This document shows, one piece after another, positions 35,572 through 46,189 of a stretch of 64,000 nucleotides of DNA. The notes under the pieces are model-generated. The model ran no database searches and was not told the origin of the DNA. It worked only from the letters and a program-made list of their open reading frames with translations. This stretch comes from Entamoeba invadens IP1 (Eukaryota; Evosea; Mastigamoebida; Endamoebidae). Each line of letters opens with the position of its first letter. The stretch's first letter is position 1. The DNA lies in the NCBI RefSeq assembly GCF_000330505.1, contig NW_004191847.1:382897-446896 (forward strand), in the 5' to 3' direction. Both the position numbers and the translations under genes were made by a program.

Positions 35572-36307
35572 TATAAACTTTTATTGGTTTATGATATGAA
35601 ACAAATAAACTTTTACAATGTTTTAATATTTTTTTCAATTTGGTGTTTTTGTTGTTCATTAAAATACAAAATATGTAATAATCCCGTTTTTTATCTATGT
35701 CATTATTCTTAACTAACTGTTTGTATTTTATTATAAATTTGTTTAAATGTATTGTATTTCAGACAAATCAACTGCTTATATCGTCATTGTTTAGCACGTT
35801 GAATGACCAATGCTTCTCATTTTACAATGCATTTATTTTAACAATAAAATCAAGAATTAAATATAAAATACAAAAACAACAAGTTTGTTCATTAATAAGT
35901 ATCAACAAAATTATAAACATGAAAGATAAATTGAAAAGTTTTTAATATTTTTAACATAAATGATTTTTCATTATAAGAAGAAAAATTTTGTTACATGTGA
36001 TGCAATTATTATTTAATGCTGAAAATGACCATATTTTTTATATAGATAATGCACATAATATTATCATATACAATTTTATGTTCATCATTTATTGTGAAAA
36101 TATAATTCAATTACTGAATTGTTTTTAATGATAAGATTTTAATAAAAACGGTATTGTTTAATTATCAAATAATGTCGGTTTTATTATAATTTAAATTCGT
36201 CACTTCATAGAATTGGTAACTGTTCTGTTAAGACAAATATATATTGTACAATATAAATCATTAAATAATAAACATTTTTTATTGAATTATCTTTAATTGT
36301 TTACATT

Positions 36308-36600
36308 TTAGTTTGTTAATTTAACATGTAAAAACGTTAATAATATTAAGATGTTAATTTAAATTGTCGTTGAATAATATGTAAATTTTCGCTGTGTTAA
36401 TTTTACAATAAAAATCGATAAATATTTTATAATTGTTAATTATTTTTTTGTTAATTAATTTTCTTTTTTCGGTGTGTTAATTATACAAGAAAATATGTTA
36501 ATAAAAAATAAATGTTAATTTTAACTTTTCGTTAATTTAATTTTTGTTTTTATTGTGTTAATAAAACATAAAAAATGATAAATATTTACATATTGTTAAT
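36308..36600. repeat. degenerate tandem repeat, unit about 83 bp, roughly 3.5 copies
   Basis: Units begin near 36310, 36393, 36473 and 36557, each with a TTGTTAAT or TGTGTTAAT core followed by ACAA/ACAT, an A-run, GATAA or GTTAATAA and, about 40 bp on, another TGTTAATT. The copies are only moderately similar. Nothing coding is seen here or in 36601-37092. Confidence 0.5.
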
Positions 36601-37497
36601 TTATCAAAAACAATTTGGTAAAAATTATTGAATCTTCTGGAATCACAATTCAATATTACCTAATGTCCCGTTTATTTGCGTATTTTTAAAAATGGCTTTA
36701 CCAAAGAAGATTTTTTTTGCCGCAAAAAACAGTTTCTTCAGTCTTTTTTTATGAAAAGATAATTTTTACGAGGCATGCCTGCTGTAAAAGGAATATGATT
36801 ATTTATTTACAAAAATGATATTATTGTCACTCATGATGTGTATAAATTGTTTAATTAAGTTGTCAAAAATGAAATATTATTCAATTATAAAAATGGACTA
36901 AATTCATTCAGATATAGAGAGATTGGTCGAATGGTCAAAAGCGCTCGTTATGGGCACGAATCTTTTATAAATAGTGAAATCGGATATTAGTTCTTGCATT
37001 TTTTTGTTTTTTCCATTTAAAAAATCATTTAAAATGAGTTTTGAAATAAATTTAACACTCTTTAATTGAAAACAAAAACTTAAATTTATTAAATGGAACG
37101 TGTTATTCTGAGTGAAGTTTGTTAAGAAAGTTTAATAACATTTGAAGAAAAAGGCAGTTATTTAATAAACAAATTGAAAGAATGGAGTTCGTGCAAAGAA
37201 ATGAATGTTATATTCGACAGCGACCTTCAATTTATTCAAGGAAACGACTGCAATTTTTGCGAAATGGTCCTTAATAAAGAGAACTTGTATTACATCATTA
37301 TCACAACAAACAATTGTGTTTTGTGTGGTTTCGTGAAGCCAAAAATATCCAAAAGGAGAAAGACGTATGTGTTGGGTTCAGACGTGTTTTTAGCGTCATT
37401 AATAAATTCAAATGGGGTGATAAATGCAAAACAACACATTGGAAATAATAATGCGTTTTTTAGACTTGGTAATAATGTTGAATGTAATGTTTTCTAC

Positions 37498-40400
37498 GAT
37501 TACAAGACATTTGTCAACTTTGACAATTATCAACTAAGACATTTGTCGAAACCCTCAAAATATTTTGTATTTATAACAATAAAATATATATTTTCTATAA
37601 ATATTATTTTTATTGTATAATTAGAAAAGAATGTTATTAATATTGTAAAATTGTAAAATACAAAACAAACATACGTTTGAATAAAAATAGAAATTATAAA
37701 AAATATGATTAATAGGTGTTATTATAAACAAAATGTATACTTAATAATATTATTTAAAACAATTTAGAATTTATATTTATGTTAATCTTATCAAATAAAT
37801 ATGATTTACATTCTAATTATTTGAATTGTTATAATATTCTGATTATAAATATAATATCTTGTATAAATACATAACAAATTTTAAACACAATAAAAAGGTA
37901 TTATATTAAACATAATTATTATATTATGCAAATTGAATATTTATTTTAAAAATTGCTTTTTATTTTAATAGAAAACTGAATTAATCAATATTTTTTTGTG
38001 ATTTCGAGGTTTTTTTCTTTGTTCAATTTCTGACATATAGTCAATTTTTTTCTCCTTTTTAGTGTTTTCTTTGATTTTATCTTTGAAGTATTAATGCCAC
38101 TTTTGGCGCAATTTCGGTCATTTTCCATCTTTCCTTCTGTTTTTTCCAATGTAATAACACTGTTTTCTTCAAAAATTGATTGTACTGTTGAATTGTATTC
38201 GTGTATTGATTTTATTGTTGACTCAAAATCAATTTCACTTTGATAACTTGGTTCAATGATAGTTGATATATTTAAATTTGTCCCATTTTCATCAAAAGTA
38301 ACATTTTGTTGTTCTTGCATTATAATATCCATTTCATTTATCAATCTTTGTGATGCATTTATTGCACGAATGGATACATTTCTTCTTGACGCCTTTGTTG
38401 TAAAATTGTAGTCAATATACAACTTGCCAATTGCGTCTAGATATTGCAGTTGATTTTCAAACTTTCCATTTTGATAACTTTCCATTGTAATATTCAATTT
38501 TCTGCTTAATTCTTGAATTGCGCGTCGATAAGCAACTTCGTGTTTTCCAGTTGCCATATCTAACCATCTTTGCCTACACATGTCATCCAATTTTCTTAAC
38601 ATGTCGACCAAAACCACGATTCTTGGATGAGCAATTTGAAACTCTAAACCTACTGCATTATGAAATGCTTCACATAAATTATTTGTCCTATTTTTTGTGA
38701 AAAATTGACACCATTTTTCATTCCCAATTTTTTTCAACCAAAAATCTTTATAATAATTCAAACCTTCTTTGTACTTTTATAATAAATGTGAAGGTACACC
38801 AAATTCTAAAGATGTTGACATTTCAATGAATAATTTCTCGAAAGCATCGTGTATTTCTTTTGGTAGAAAAGGTAGTCCAAATAGTCGCCGTACCCATAGA
38901 TGTAATTTGGCATTTTTTATATATTCTATAGAAAGACCCTTTTTGCCCAACATTCTAAACACCGCTTGATTTATATGAAACAAGCATAATTTAATGTTTG
39001 CTCCCAATACTTTACTAAATGCGTTCATTGCTGAAATCTGACAATCACAGTGTACAATTTTAACATTGATTAAAAAGGGATTTAGTACTTTAAGAGCACG
39101 AATAAATGTTTCTTCTGTCTCATTTGGAAGTAATAGAAATGCAATTGGATAACATGTGTTATCAATAAGAGAGTGTAACGTATACAAACATGTAATTATG
39201 TTTGGAGTAATTCGATATGTTCCATCACCAAACACTTCTTCTGACTTGGAGGCGATGTGCCGTTGTGTACAAGAAGAAAAAATAAAAAATCTGGAGAGTG
39301 TTTGAGTTTCAGTGAAAGAATCATAAAATAAAAAAGTATTGTCTGGATTAGACTCATTTTGAGGTATCAATGTGGTTTTCAAAACTTCCGTGAAATTGAT
39401 ATCTTCAATTGTTTTGGGATTACTTCCAAGAAGTCTTTCTTGTAGTCTGGTTATATATTTATTAATTGATCTATGGTCTTTTATTGACATGTTTGAACAA
39501 AAATTGTGTGTCATGACTCTTTTTGTTATTTCACGCGGAGTATCACTTAGACCTTTAACAAATTCTATATCTGCGGCTTCTCTTCGACATCTTGACAAAA
39601 ATAAACGTTCGTGATCAAAAATACAAGTATGATTTCCAACAATATAATAATCATTATCTTTTACATGTACTGTTACATTACAGTTATTTCCAGCACATTC
39701 AAAAACAATATCATTTTTCGATTTGTCCCATTTGGCACGTTGAAAGAAACAAATTTTTTCAATACACAATAATGGATGTCGCTTTGGGTTATCATTGAGT
39801 TCTTTAAAGAAGCGAAGAGGTTCTTTCGTCATTTGAAATAAATCTGAATAAATTAATTGTAAATGTATTAAATAAACAAAATTTTATATAAAATATGTTT
39901 ATAAATATATAAATGTATAATTGTAAAAATAGAGTTTAATTTGAAATATTAATTTGGTTCAAACATCTTGAAATCTAAAATGCATTCAAACATTGACACC
40001 AAAATAATTATCAAAAATAAAATATCTTTTATTAAAATTGATAGTATTTATTTTCAATTTCCAGCTATTGTATTTACAATATTCCATATATAATATATAT
40101 TATTTAATAATTGTTTAGCTGGAAGTACAAAATATGAAAAGATTAATTTTTCTTTTTATAGATGTTTTATTTCTGAAAAAAATCTCTTATTCTTATTATT
40201 TTTGTATAAATTAATCAACACAAATGATATACAATTGTAATTTCAAGTATTTTAAATAAATTTCAATTTAATTTTAATTAATTTAAAATATTATTTTTAT
40301 AAAAAATATGTAAAATGCACACAAATTATACCAATAAATTATATTTTTATAATTTCTATTTTTATTCAAACGTATGTTTGTTTTGTATTTTACAATTTTA

Positions 40401-40548
40401 CAATATTAATAACATTGTTTTCTAATTATAAAATAAAAATAATATTTATAGAAAATATATATTTTATTGTTATAAATACAAAATATTTTGAGGGTTTCGA
40501 CAAATGTCTTAGTTGATAATTGTCAAAGTTGACAAATGTCTTGTAATC
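37498..40548. mobile_element. Mutator-like element (MULE), 3051 bp
   Basis: The terminal inverted repeats are about 205 bp (37498-37702 and 40344-40548) with only a couple of mismatches seen, starting GATTACAAGACATTTGTCAA. A perfect 9-bp direct repeat, GTTTTCTAC, flanks it (37489-37497 and 40549-40557). Long TIRs plus a 9-bp duplication are the MULE signature. The TIR carries GACATTTGTC twice, 32 bp apart, as possible transposase-binding sites. The transposase gene is on the minus strand. Confidence 0.95.
37985..39832 (-). pseudogene. MULE transposase with a single in-frame stop
   Basis: One frame of 616 codons opens MTKEPLRFFKELNDN and is interrupted only by TAA at 38777-38779. The N-terminus (residues about 20-80) is a FLYWCH/WRKY-like zinc domain (WDKSKNDIVFECAGNNCNV ... 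YYIVGNHTC). The MULE catalytic domain follows: VFGDGTYRITPNIITCLYTL with the first Asp, NVKIVHCDCQISAMNAFSKV with the second, and NRTNNLCEAFHNAVGLEF with the catalytic Glu just beyond the stop. The C-terminal 100 residues are Lys-rich. Because the stop precedes the Glu, the truncated product should be inactive. Otherwise the gene is well preserved, in keeping with its near-identical TIRs. Confidence 0.88.
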
Positions 40549-41039
40549 GTTTTCTACTTTGGGGAATTTGATATGACTATGATCAGAGAAACAGATTCAA
40601 AACAACCCAAGTTTTGTGCATACTCATGTCAAACTCGCTATTTCGACTTTGGTAAAGACACAGCAAAATTGAACGAAAACAAAGACTTGAGAGCTAAAAG
40701 ACTCATGGTTGTTCAAATGTGCTGATTTGCCAATATTTTAACAATTCAATTATTTTATTATTTTGTATTTACAAAAAGTCAGTCCATCATCGTTGTCATT
40801 CCAGAAACACTGTATTGTTAATAACATTATTGGATTATTGTTTCATAAAATAGAAATTGAAGAAAATTAATAAAAAATGAAAAAATAACAACGAGCTGTT
40901 TTAAATGTTGAAAATTAAATTATATTACATATAGCACTAAACAATGTTTTCAACTTCGAATTGATAATAAATTAATTTCATAAATATTATTAAAAATCTG
41001 TTATTTTTAAGAATTTTATTAATTTTTGTTAATTAATAA

Positions 41040-41204
41040 TCATTTTGTTGGAACACAACAATTGTTTTTATAAATGTTATATTTCACAAGCACTTTTGTT
41101 GTGTTCTCTTTGGTTGTGATGGGCAGGAAGTTGTCAATATACTTTTTGTGTATTTTGTAAAAAGTCGTGGAATTATTTTTGTTTTGGTTTGTCAGATTTG
41201 TCAT
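41040..41204 (-). CDS. 54-codon ORF divergent from the glycoprotein gene, left copy
   Basis: Opens MTNLTNQNKNNSTTFYKIHK and ends NNCCVPTK. It shares its first ~42 residues with the frame at 61066-61257, then diverges where the inverted repeat ends. It may be a truncated gene or chance; the shared part has coding-like composition. Confidence 0.3.
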   Translation of the reverse strand: MTNLTNQNKNNSTTFYKIHKKYIDNFLPITTKENTTKVLVKYNIYKNNCCVPTK

Positions 41205-41469
41205 GTTATCAACACAAATATCGCCTATAATTTTGTTGTGGTAAAACCAAGTATTTTGAAAATAAACACATAATTAAAATATAAGTGCAACCACTTGTCG
41301 AATTGTCAATTTGTCAACATGTGATGTTTTAAACCAAAAATAATGTTATTATAAAGTGGACACGCTTCCTGATTATTGATATGAATTTCAAGTAAATCAC
41401 ACAAAATGTTAAAACAAATACAGAGATGCAGTCCTGCTGAAGCCAGGATGGTTGTGTGCGAAACAACAC

Positions 41470-41477
41470 TATATAAG
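41470..41477 (+). promoter_or_regulatory. TATA-like element of glycoprotein gene, left copy
   Basis: TATATAAG lies 25 bp before the ATG at 41502. Entamoeba genes have very short 5' leaders, so this position supports 41502 as the start. Confidence 0.45.
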
Positions 41478-41501
41478 CACACACATACAGATCATTGCAA
41501 C

Positions 41502-42878
41502 ATGTTTGGACTTGTATTGATCTGTTGTCTCACAGCATTCTCAAAGCAAACTGAGACTGAAAAGTACACCACAATTGAATGCAAAGGATCACTTCTCAAC
41601 ATCACAACAAACACAAGAAGAAATTACATCGATTGCACAAATTACGTCATGTCCACAACAAAAACAAACACAACAATCAACTGCAATGGAACACTCTTCA
41701 ATGTGACAAAAGTTGACAGACCACGTTTTGTCAATTGCACCGATTACATNNNNNNNNNNNNNNNNNNNNNNNNNNNNNNNNNNNNNNNNNNNNNNNNNNN
41801 NNNNNNNNNNNNNNNNNNNNNNNNNNNNNNNNNNNNNNNNNNNNNNNNNGTCGATGACAACAATAAATACCACAACATCACATGTGGTGGATTCACTCTC
41901 ATTGTTGATGAAAAGTGGCTCAAAAACAACACAAAGTGCACAGACAACGGTGTTGTGCACTTCAACAAATCATCAACTTTTGTTGCAAACACCAACATCA
42001 CTGCCGTTGAAAAGAGAAACATCACCATCACCAACACAATGGCTCACAACTCAACACTCAACTCAACCAAATTCGACAAGTGGAATGTCACAATCACAGA
42101 CTTGAGAAACACAACACTCATCAACACAATATTCACAAATTCATCAATCAACCAAACAACTGTTACACTGGCTAAAATGACAGGTCTCCGATTTGTGAAT
42201 GGAAGTGTGAGTGATGTTGATTTCAAACAGAGTGTATTCAAGTCATCACTCTTCTCAATGTCAAACATGTCAACACTCTCATTCATCGGTAAACACAACA
42301 ACATCACAAATGCATCACAAACAACAAGTCTGCTTGCATCTGTTGTCTTCTTCAAATGCAACATGTCTGATATCACATTCAACAAAGTGCAAATGAGAAA
42401 CGTGACATTCTTCAACAACACTTTGAATGACGTTGTCATCAGAAACGTCAATGCAACCAACACAACTGTGATCAACAACACACTCACAAACATCGAATTC
42501 AAAAACTCACACTTTGAAAACTCGACTTTCAACAGCTCAACAATCCATGGCGTGCTTTTTGACAACACAACTTTCATCAATTCAACTTTGATACTCGCTG
42601 GAAATGGTAACACAACATTCCACAACGTCACACTCATCAACACAACACTCAACAATGTCAGTTTCGCAAACATGACTGCAAACTACAAAATCACACAAAA
42701 AGGTGCTGTTCAATTTGAGTCTGAAAACAAATCAACCAAAACAGTTGCCATAATCATTGGGTCGCTTCTTGGGGTTGTTTGCGTTTTTGCAATTGGAAGT
42801 GTCATTGCAGGAGTCGCCATATTCATCAAGAACAAGAGACATCACAATGCTTCAGAGTACACCAAGTTGACTCTCTGA
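41502..42878 (+). CDS. N-glycosylated pentapeptide-repeat surface membrane protein, left copy (contains assembly gap)
   Basis: Same protein as at 59362-60768, with 100 N replacing 130 bp of that copy. I place the start at MFGLVLICCLTAFS, a clean signal peptide, rather than at the ATG at 41406: the extra 32 residues would overlap the TATA-like box and bury the signal. Order: signal peptide; Cys modules C-x-G-x-x-x-N-x-T ... Y-x-D-C-x-x-Y; a long pentapeptide-type region rich in Asn-X-Thr/Ser; a membrane segment (VAIIIGSLLGVVCVFAIGSV); and a short cytoplasmic tail ending ASEYTKLTL. The frame is consistent on both sides of the gap. Role unknown; surface display is inferred. Confidence 0.85.
   Translation: MFGLVLICCLTAFSKQTETEKYTTIECKGSLLNITTNTRRNYIDCTNYVMSTTKTNTTINCNGTLFNVTKVDRPRFVNCTDYXXXXXXXXXXXXXXXXXXXXXXXXXXXXXXXXXXVDDNNKYHNITCGGFTLIVDEKWLKNNTKCTDNGVVHFNKSSTFVANTNITAVEKRNITITNTMAHNSTLNSTKFDKWNVTITDLRNTTLINTIFTNSSINQTTVTLAKMTGLRFVNGSVSDVDFKQSVFKSSLFSMSNMSTLSFIGKHNNITNASQTTSLLASVVFFKCNMSDITFNKVQMRNVTFFNNTLNDVVIRNVNATNTTVINNTLTNIEFKNSHFENSTFNSSTIHGVLFDNTTFINSTLILAGNGNTTFHNVTLINTTLNNVSFANMTANYKITQKGAVQFESENKSTKTVAIIIGSLLGVVCVFAIGSVIAGVAIFIKNKRHHNASEYTKLTL
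41750..41849. other. assembly gap (100 N)
   Basis: A run of exactly 100 N. By comparison with the other copy the true missing segment is 130 bp, corresponding to 60391-60520. Confidence 0.95.
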
Positions 42879-42912
42879 GCCAATTAATAATCATTTTTGA
42901 TTTATATTATTT

Positions 42913-43289
42913 GTTTCAATGGTTATTGAAAAACAATTTTTTTATTAATTTATATTTCTTTTTTTATATTTTATATTTGTTCTGTGTTTGATCTTTTGTG
43001 TTATTCTTGTTGTATATAATATAATAAAAGTTTATTATCACTTAAAAAACATCATTTTTTTCTTTAAAAATATTTTGCTTTAAAAATGTTTATAAAATAA
43101 TACATTTTTAAATATAATTTCGCTTATTCAAAAAAAGAGGGAAAATGTGTATTGTAATACACACGAAAAAACCCGATAAACAAACAAATATTTAAGTAAC
43201 ATAATTGTATATTGCTATCTAATTTTAAGTCTCATTTCTAAACAATTTACGATTGGAGTTAAAATATCAAAAAACATAATTATCGTCAA
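42913..43289. other. intergenic, no gene seen
   Basis: AT-rich sequence downstream of the glycoprotein gene. A TGTGTATTGTAATACACACG palindrome at about 43147-43166 is the only visible structure. Confidence 0.4.
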
Positions 43290-43740
43290 GTAGTATCGCA
43301 TATAAACAATCTCTCATTATAAACAAACCGGAGAATAGTCGCTTTGAAAATCGAAGATAACTCGTCGTTGTTTTCTTCAATTTCTAAAACATATACGCCA
43401 TCGGCTAAATTCTTTTTCTTATCCAAAGTCGTATAAAAGAAATGCAAACTTTGTCAAGACAACGTATAAGATATCTACCACAAAGAACGCGATTTTTTTG
43501 CGAACCCACATAAAAAAGTACGACAAGGATTTAACATAATTTGTGTTTGGTTTCATCCTTTTTTCTCTTTGAATTCTTGAATCGACTTTTGTGTTATTTG
43601 TGTAATGAATGTGTCGACAATTTCACCGCGACCCCAGAAATACATCTCAACACCCCGTTTTTAGGTCATGCACTAAAGGTAAAAATACTTCAGAGCAAAG
43701 CGACAACGCTTTTTTCCCATTGACCGTCAAAAATATAATA
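43290..43740 (-). pseudogene. decayed unknown gene
   Basis: Protein-like segments occur in changing frames on the minus strand: LTVNGKKALSLCSEVFLPLV, EMYFWGRGEIVDTFITQITQ, SIQEFKEKK, and near the 3' end KKKNLADGVYVLEIEENNDE then LSSIFKATILRF. Frames change at least twice and no start is evident. Base composition is more GC-rich than the surroundings. I do not recognise the parent family. Confidence 0.45.
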
Positions 43741-44593
43741 TTTTTTTAATCAGTTTCTTAAAATTGGTTTGATTTTTAGTTTGAAAACAAATAGATACTA
43801 TTTTAATTATTTAACAAATGAAAAATTTTAACAAAGCACTTGTTATAAACACTCAACAGCACAATTACATGCTATTTACATTTGGGTAAAAAACTGATTT
43901 TTAACTCAAGTTTACATTTCTAAAATGTGATATTTTTCATTCACTGTTTTTACTACAAATTGCAATGTGATTGACTGATTTTGGTGAAACACATTAAATT
44001 CAATAAATGGTGTTAACAAGTCTGTTTAATGATTTTGGAAAATAAAACAGAACAATGAAGGTTTAATAAGACGTGGTGAATCAACGACAAATCATTTAAA
44101 CACGTAAAAGCTATGTTTTTTTCGTTTTATTTTTTTTGCACTTGGTAAATAATTGATTGTTTTGATAATTTAATTATATAGTTTGTTTTACTATATTTAT
44201 AATATTAAAAAATAAGTAGTCAATTCCCGAAATATTAAATGAGTATTTGAATACACTTTTAACAGGAAGTGTTTTTTTCAAGTGTTAAACGAGTAAACAA
44301 TTAAAATTTTACATAAAAAATAATTTTTTATTTTTTTTTCTAATTTTTTTTATAATTATCTCAATAAACCAATAAAAATGTAAATAACCACAAGTAATTC
44401 GTTTAATTTTTAATATTATCGAACAAACAATTAACTATAACATTTTTAATAAAACAATTTTAATTTAAAAAAACCAAACAGTTATTGGCATTTTTATTTA
44501 GTAATTAATTATTAAAATTAAAAATTTATTTTATTTTATTTAATGTTTGTTATTTTTTAAAAATTTACAATAAAATAGCAAATTATTCATTTG
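43741..44593. other. AT-rich intergenic region
   Basis: No gene or clear repeat seen. Confidence 0.5.
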
Positions 44594-46072
44594 ATGTTAG
44601 AAACACGAATGCTTCTATTTTTTCTTTTCTTGTTCTGTTCATCAAAAACAATACAAATCAGTCTGACTGGTAATGTAACTTCTTTGAAGTCTGCATGTTC
44701 ACAAGCACAACCCGGTGATATCATTGAATTTGCAAGCGGTGTTTATCCTCCCCAATTGATTCCCAAAGACACAATGGGTTCATATACAAACCCAATAATA
44801 GTTCGTGCTGCTCTTAATGCCAAAGTGACGTTTGAAACAACTAATGGTGGATATTATACATTGCGCATTGCAAATTCGTCCAATATACAAGTAAAAGGTC
44901 CATTCACTTTACGAAGTGGGACTGGATATAACCTCGACTGTGTCAATTGTACTAACGTTACAGTTTCAAATTTTATGATATACAATTCGACGAAATGGGC
45001 GATTTCAGTGACTGGAATTAACATTGTGGTCAGTAACAATTTTATCAGTGGATGTATGTTAATAACAGAAAACTGCACAAAGTCTTTTTCTGCGCAGTGT
45101 GTTAAAACCAATGCAATAGTACCCAATATACCAGTTTTATCTTCTGATGTCACCTTTGAAAATAATGAAATAGAGTATTCCTGGGGAATGGGAATTGATA
45201 TCATCTTGTGCACAAATTGTGTAGTGAGAAACAATTATTTGCATGACATCACTGCAAACGCAATTTATATTGACAATGCTCACAACGTCGTTGTTGAAGG
45301 GAATAGAATCACAAGTTCTCATACTATGGTCTGTGGTGGGGAGACACATTTCCATGCCATTTCAATAGGAAATGAAGATTGGCCTCCACAGGTGTTAGCC
45401 ACAACAAATATCACAGTAAGAAATAACTTTATTTGGGGATCGATGTTTGGGATTGCATATTGGGGATGGAGTACTGAAGCGTACTATAAAGACATCACAA
45501 TTACACACAACACACTTTTCAATTTGAAATCAGCAGGTCTTGCTTTCCAGGCAGCTTGTAAAGTCAGAGGAAAAACAAGCAACAATCAGTTCAAAAACAA
45601 TTTCATTTACACGAATTATAATTACTATGCGGCAAGAGTCAATGAGACCGACATACAATTTTGGAATATTTCGGATAATGTATACTTCGCGGGGTATAAT
45701 AACATTTTAAAGGATTCATGGAACGGAACAGACGGAAATACACATTCACTACATTTCAAAGATAATGAAAGCTCGCCAATGAACTTTTGGGGTGGTGGAA
45801 TCTATGGTAATTGTACCAATGAAAGTTATTATAAGTGGGATGTTGCGACGTATTGTTTTATACCGAATGAAAAATCAGTGTTGTATCACAATGGAGTACT
45901 TGCTACTTACACTGATTTAGACGGAAAAATACTAAAGGATTATTTTGGGTGCTCAAGAAGTAGAATATACCCAAGTATTGGGTTTGCTGAAGGTGTAGAA
46001 ATGTGTAACATAAATGGTGACAAATATACAATGGTTATACTTATTGTTGTATTAGTACTACTTTTTGTGTGA
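44594..46072 (+). CDS. secreted right-handed beta-helix protein, probably GPI-anchored
   Basis: About 492 residues. The leader is hydrophobic (MLLFFLFLFCSS, with an ATG at 44594 and another at 44609). The first domain residues, SLKSACSQAQPGDIIEFASG, and then VYPPQLIPKDTMGSYTNPII, match the opening of chondroitinase-B/PbH1-type beta-helix proteins. Parallel-helix rungs follow: NCTNVTVSNFMIYNSTKWAI, TFENNEIEYSWGMGIDI, CVVRNNYLHDITANAIYI, VVVEGNRITSS and ITVRNNFIWGSMFGI. Several Asn-X-Ser/Thr sites are present. The end, YTMVILIVVLVLLFV, without a cytoplasmic tail suggests GPI attachment. Such folds bind or cleave polysaccharides; whether this one is catalytic cannot be seen. It is the first gene inside the inverted surface cluster. 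Confidence 0.8.
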   Translation: MLETRMLLFFLFLFCSSKTIQISLTGNVTSLKSACSQAQPGDIIEFASGVYPPQLIPKDTMGSYTNPIIVRAALNAKVTFETTNGGYYTLRIANSSNIQVKGPFTLRSGTGYNLDCVNCTNVTVSNFMIYNSTKWAISVTGINIVVSNNFISGCMLITENCTKSFSAQCVKTNAIVPNIPVLSSDVTFENNEIEYSWGMGIDIILCTNCVVRNNYLHDITANAIYIDNAHNVVVEGNRITSSHTMVCGGETHFHAISIGNEDWPPQVLATTNITVRNNFIWGSMFGIAYWGWSTEAYYKDITITHNTLFNLKSAGLAFQAACKVRGKTSNNQFKNNFIYTNYNYYAARVNETDIQFWNISDNVYFAGYNNILKDSWNGTDGNTHSLHFKDNESSPMNFWGGGIYGNCTNESYYKWDVATYCFIPNEKSVLYHNGVLATYTDLDGKILKDYFGCSRSRIYPSIGFAEGVEMCNINGDKYTMVILIVVLVLLFV

Positions 46073-46189
46073 GTTGTTGAACATAATAAAGTTGGTCCTT
46101 ACTTCTCTTTTTATCAACAATAATAAAAGTGTTAAGAGTTTGATGTGAAAACTGTAATCTGTTTTAAATTTAACACAAAAATAGTTGCA

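Larger units (their letters stand above)
37093..40725 (+). pseudogene. TLDc-domain gene split by a Mutator-like insertion
   Basis: The left part 37093-37497 (from an ATG, MERVILSEVC) and the right part 40558-40725 form one frame of about 190 codons once the insert and one target copy are ignored. The left part holds MNVIFDSDLQFIQGND, LYYIIITTNNCVLCGF and GNNNAFFRLGNNVECNVFY. The right part holds FGEFDMTMIRETDSKQ and ends KRLMVVQMC. This is the TLDc layout of the two other genes in the window, without their coiled-coil half. A further lesion is an in-frame TAA at 37123-37125; translation could instead start at the later ATG of MNVIFD. The gene cannot make a complete domain unless the element excises. 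Confidence 0.78.
41069..42912 (+). repeat. inverted duplication, left copy (about 1.85 kb)
   Basis: Matches 59329-61203 in inverse orientation, apparently base for base where both are known. It covers the whole glycoprotein gene, about 430 bp upstream and about 35 bp downstream. Sequence similarity stops at slightly different bases on each side, as expected for a true duplication. Confidence 0.93.

Noticed and set aside
36918..36990. tRNA-like stretch (TTGGTCGAATGGTCAAAAGC)
   Set aside because: It has a D-arm-like sequence, but the anticodon loop lacks U33 and there is no GGTTCRA T-arm or closing acceptor stem.
41406..41501. upstream in-frame start of the glycoprotein gene (also 60864-60769)
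   Set aside because: It would put 32 polar residues before an ideal signal peptide and place the TATA-like box inside the gene.
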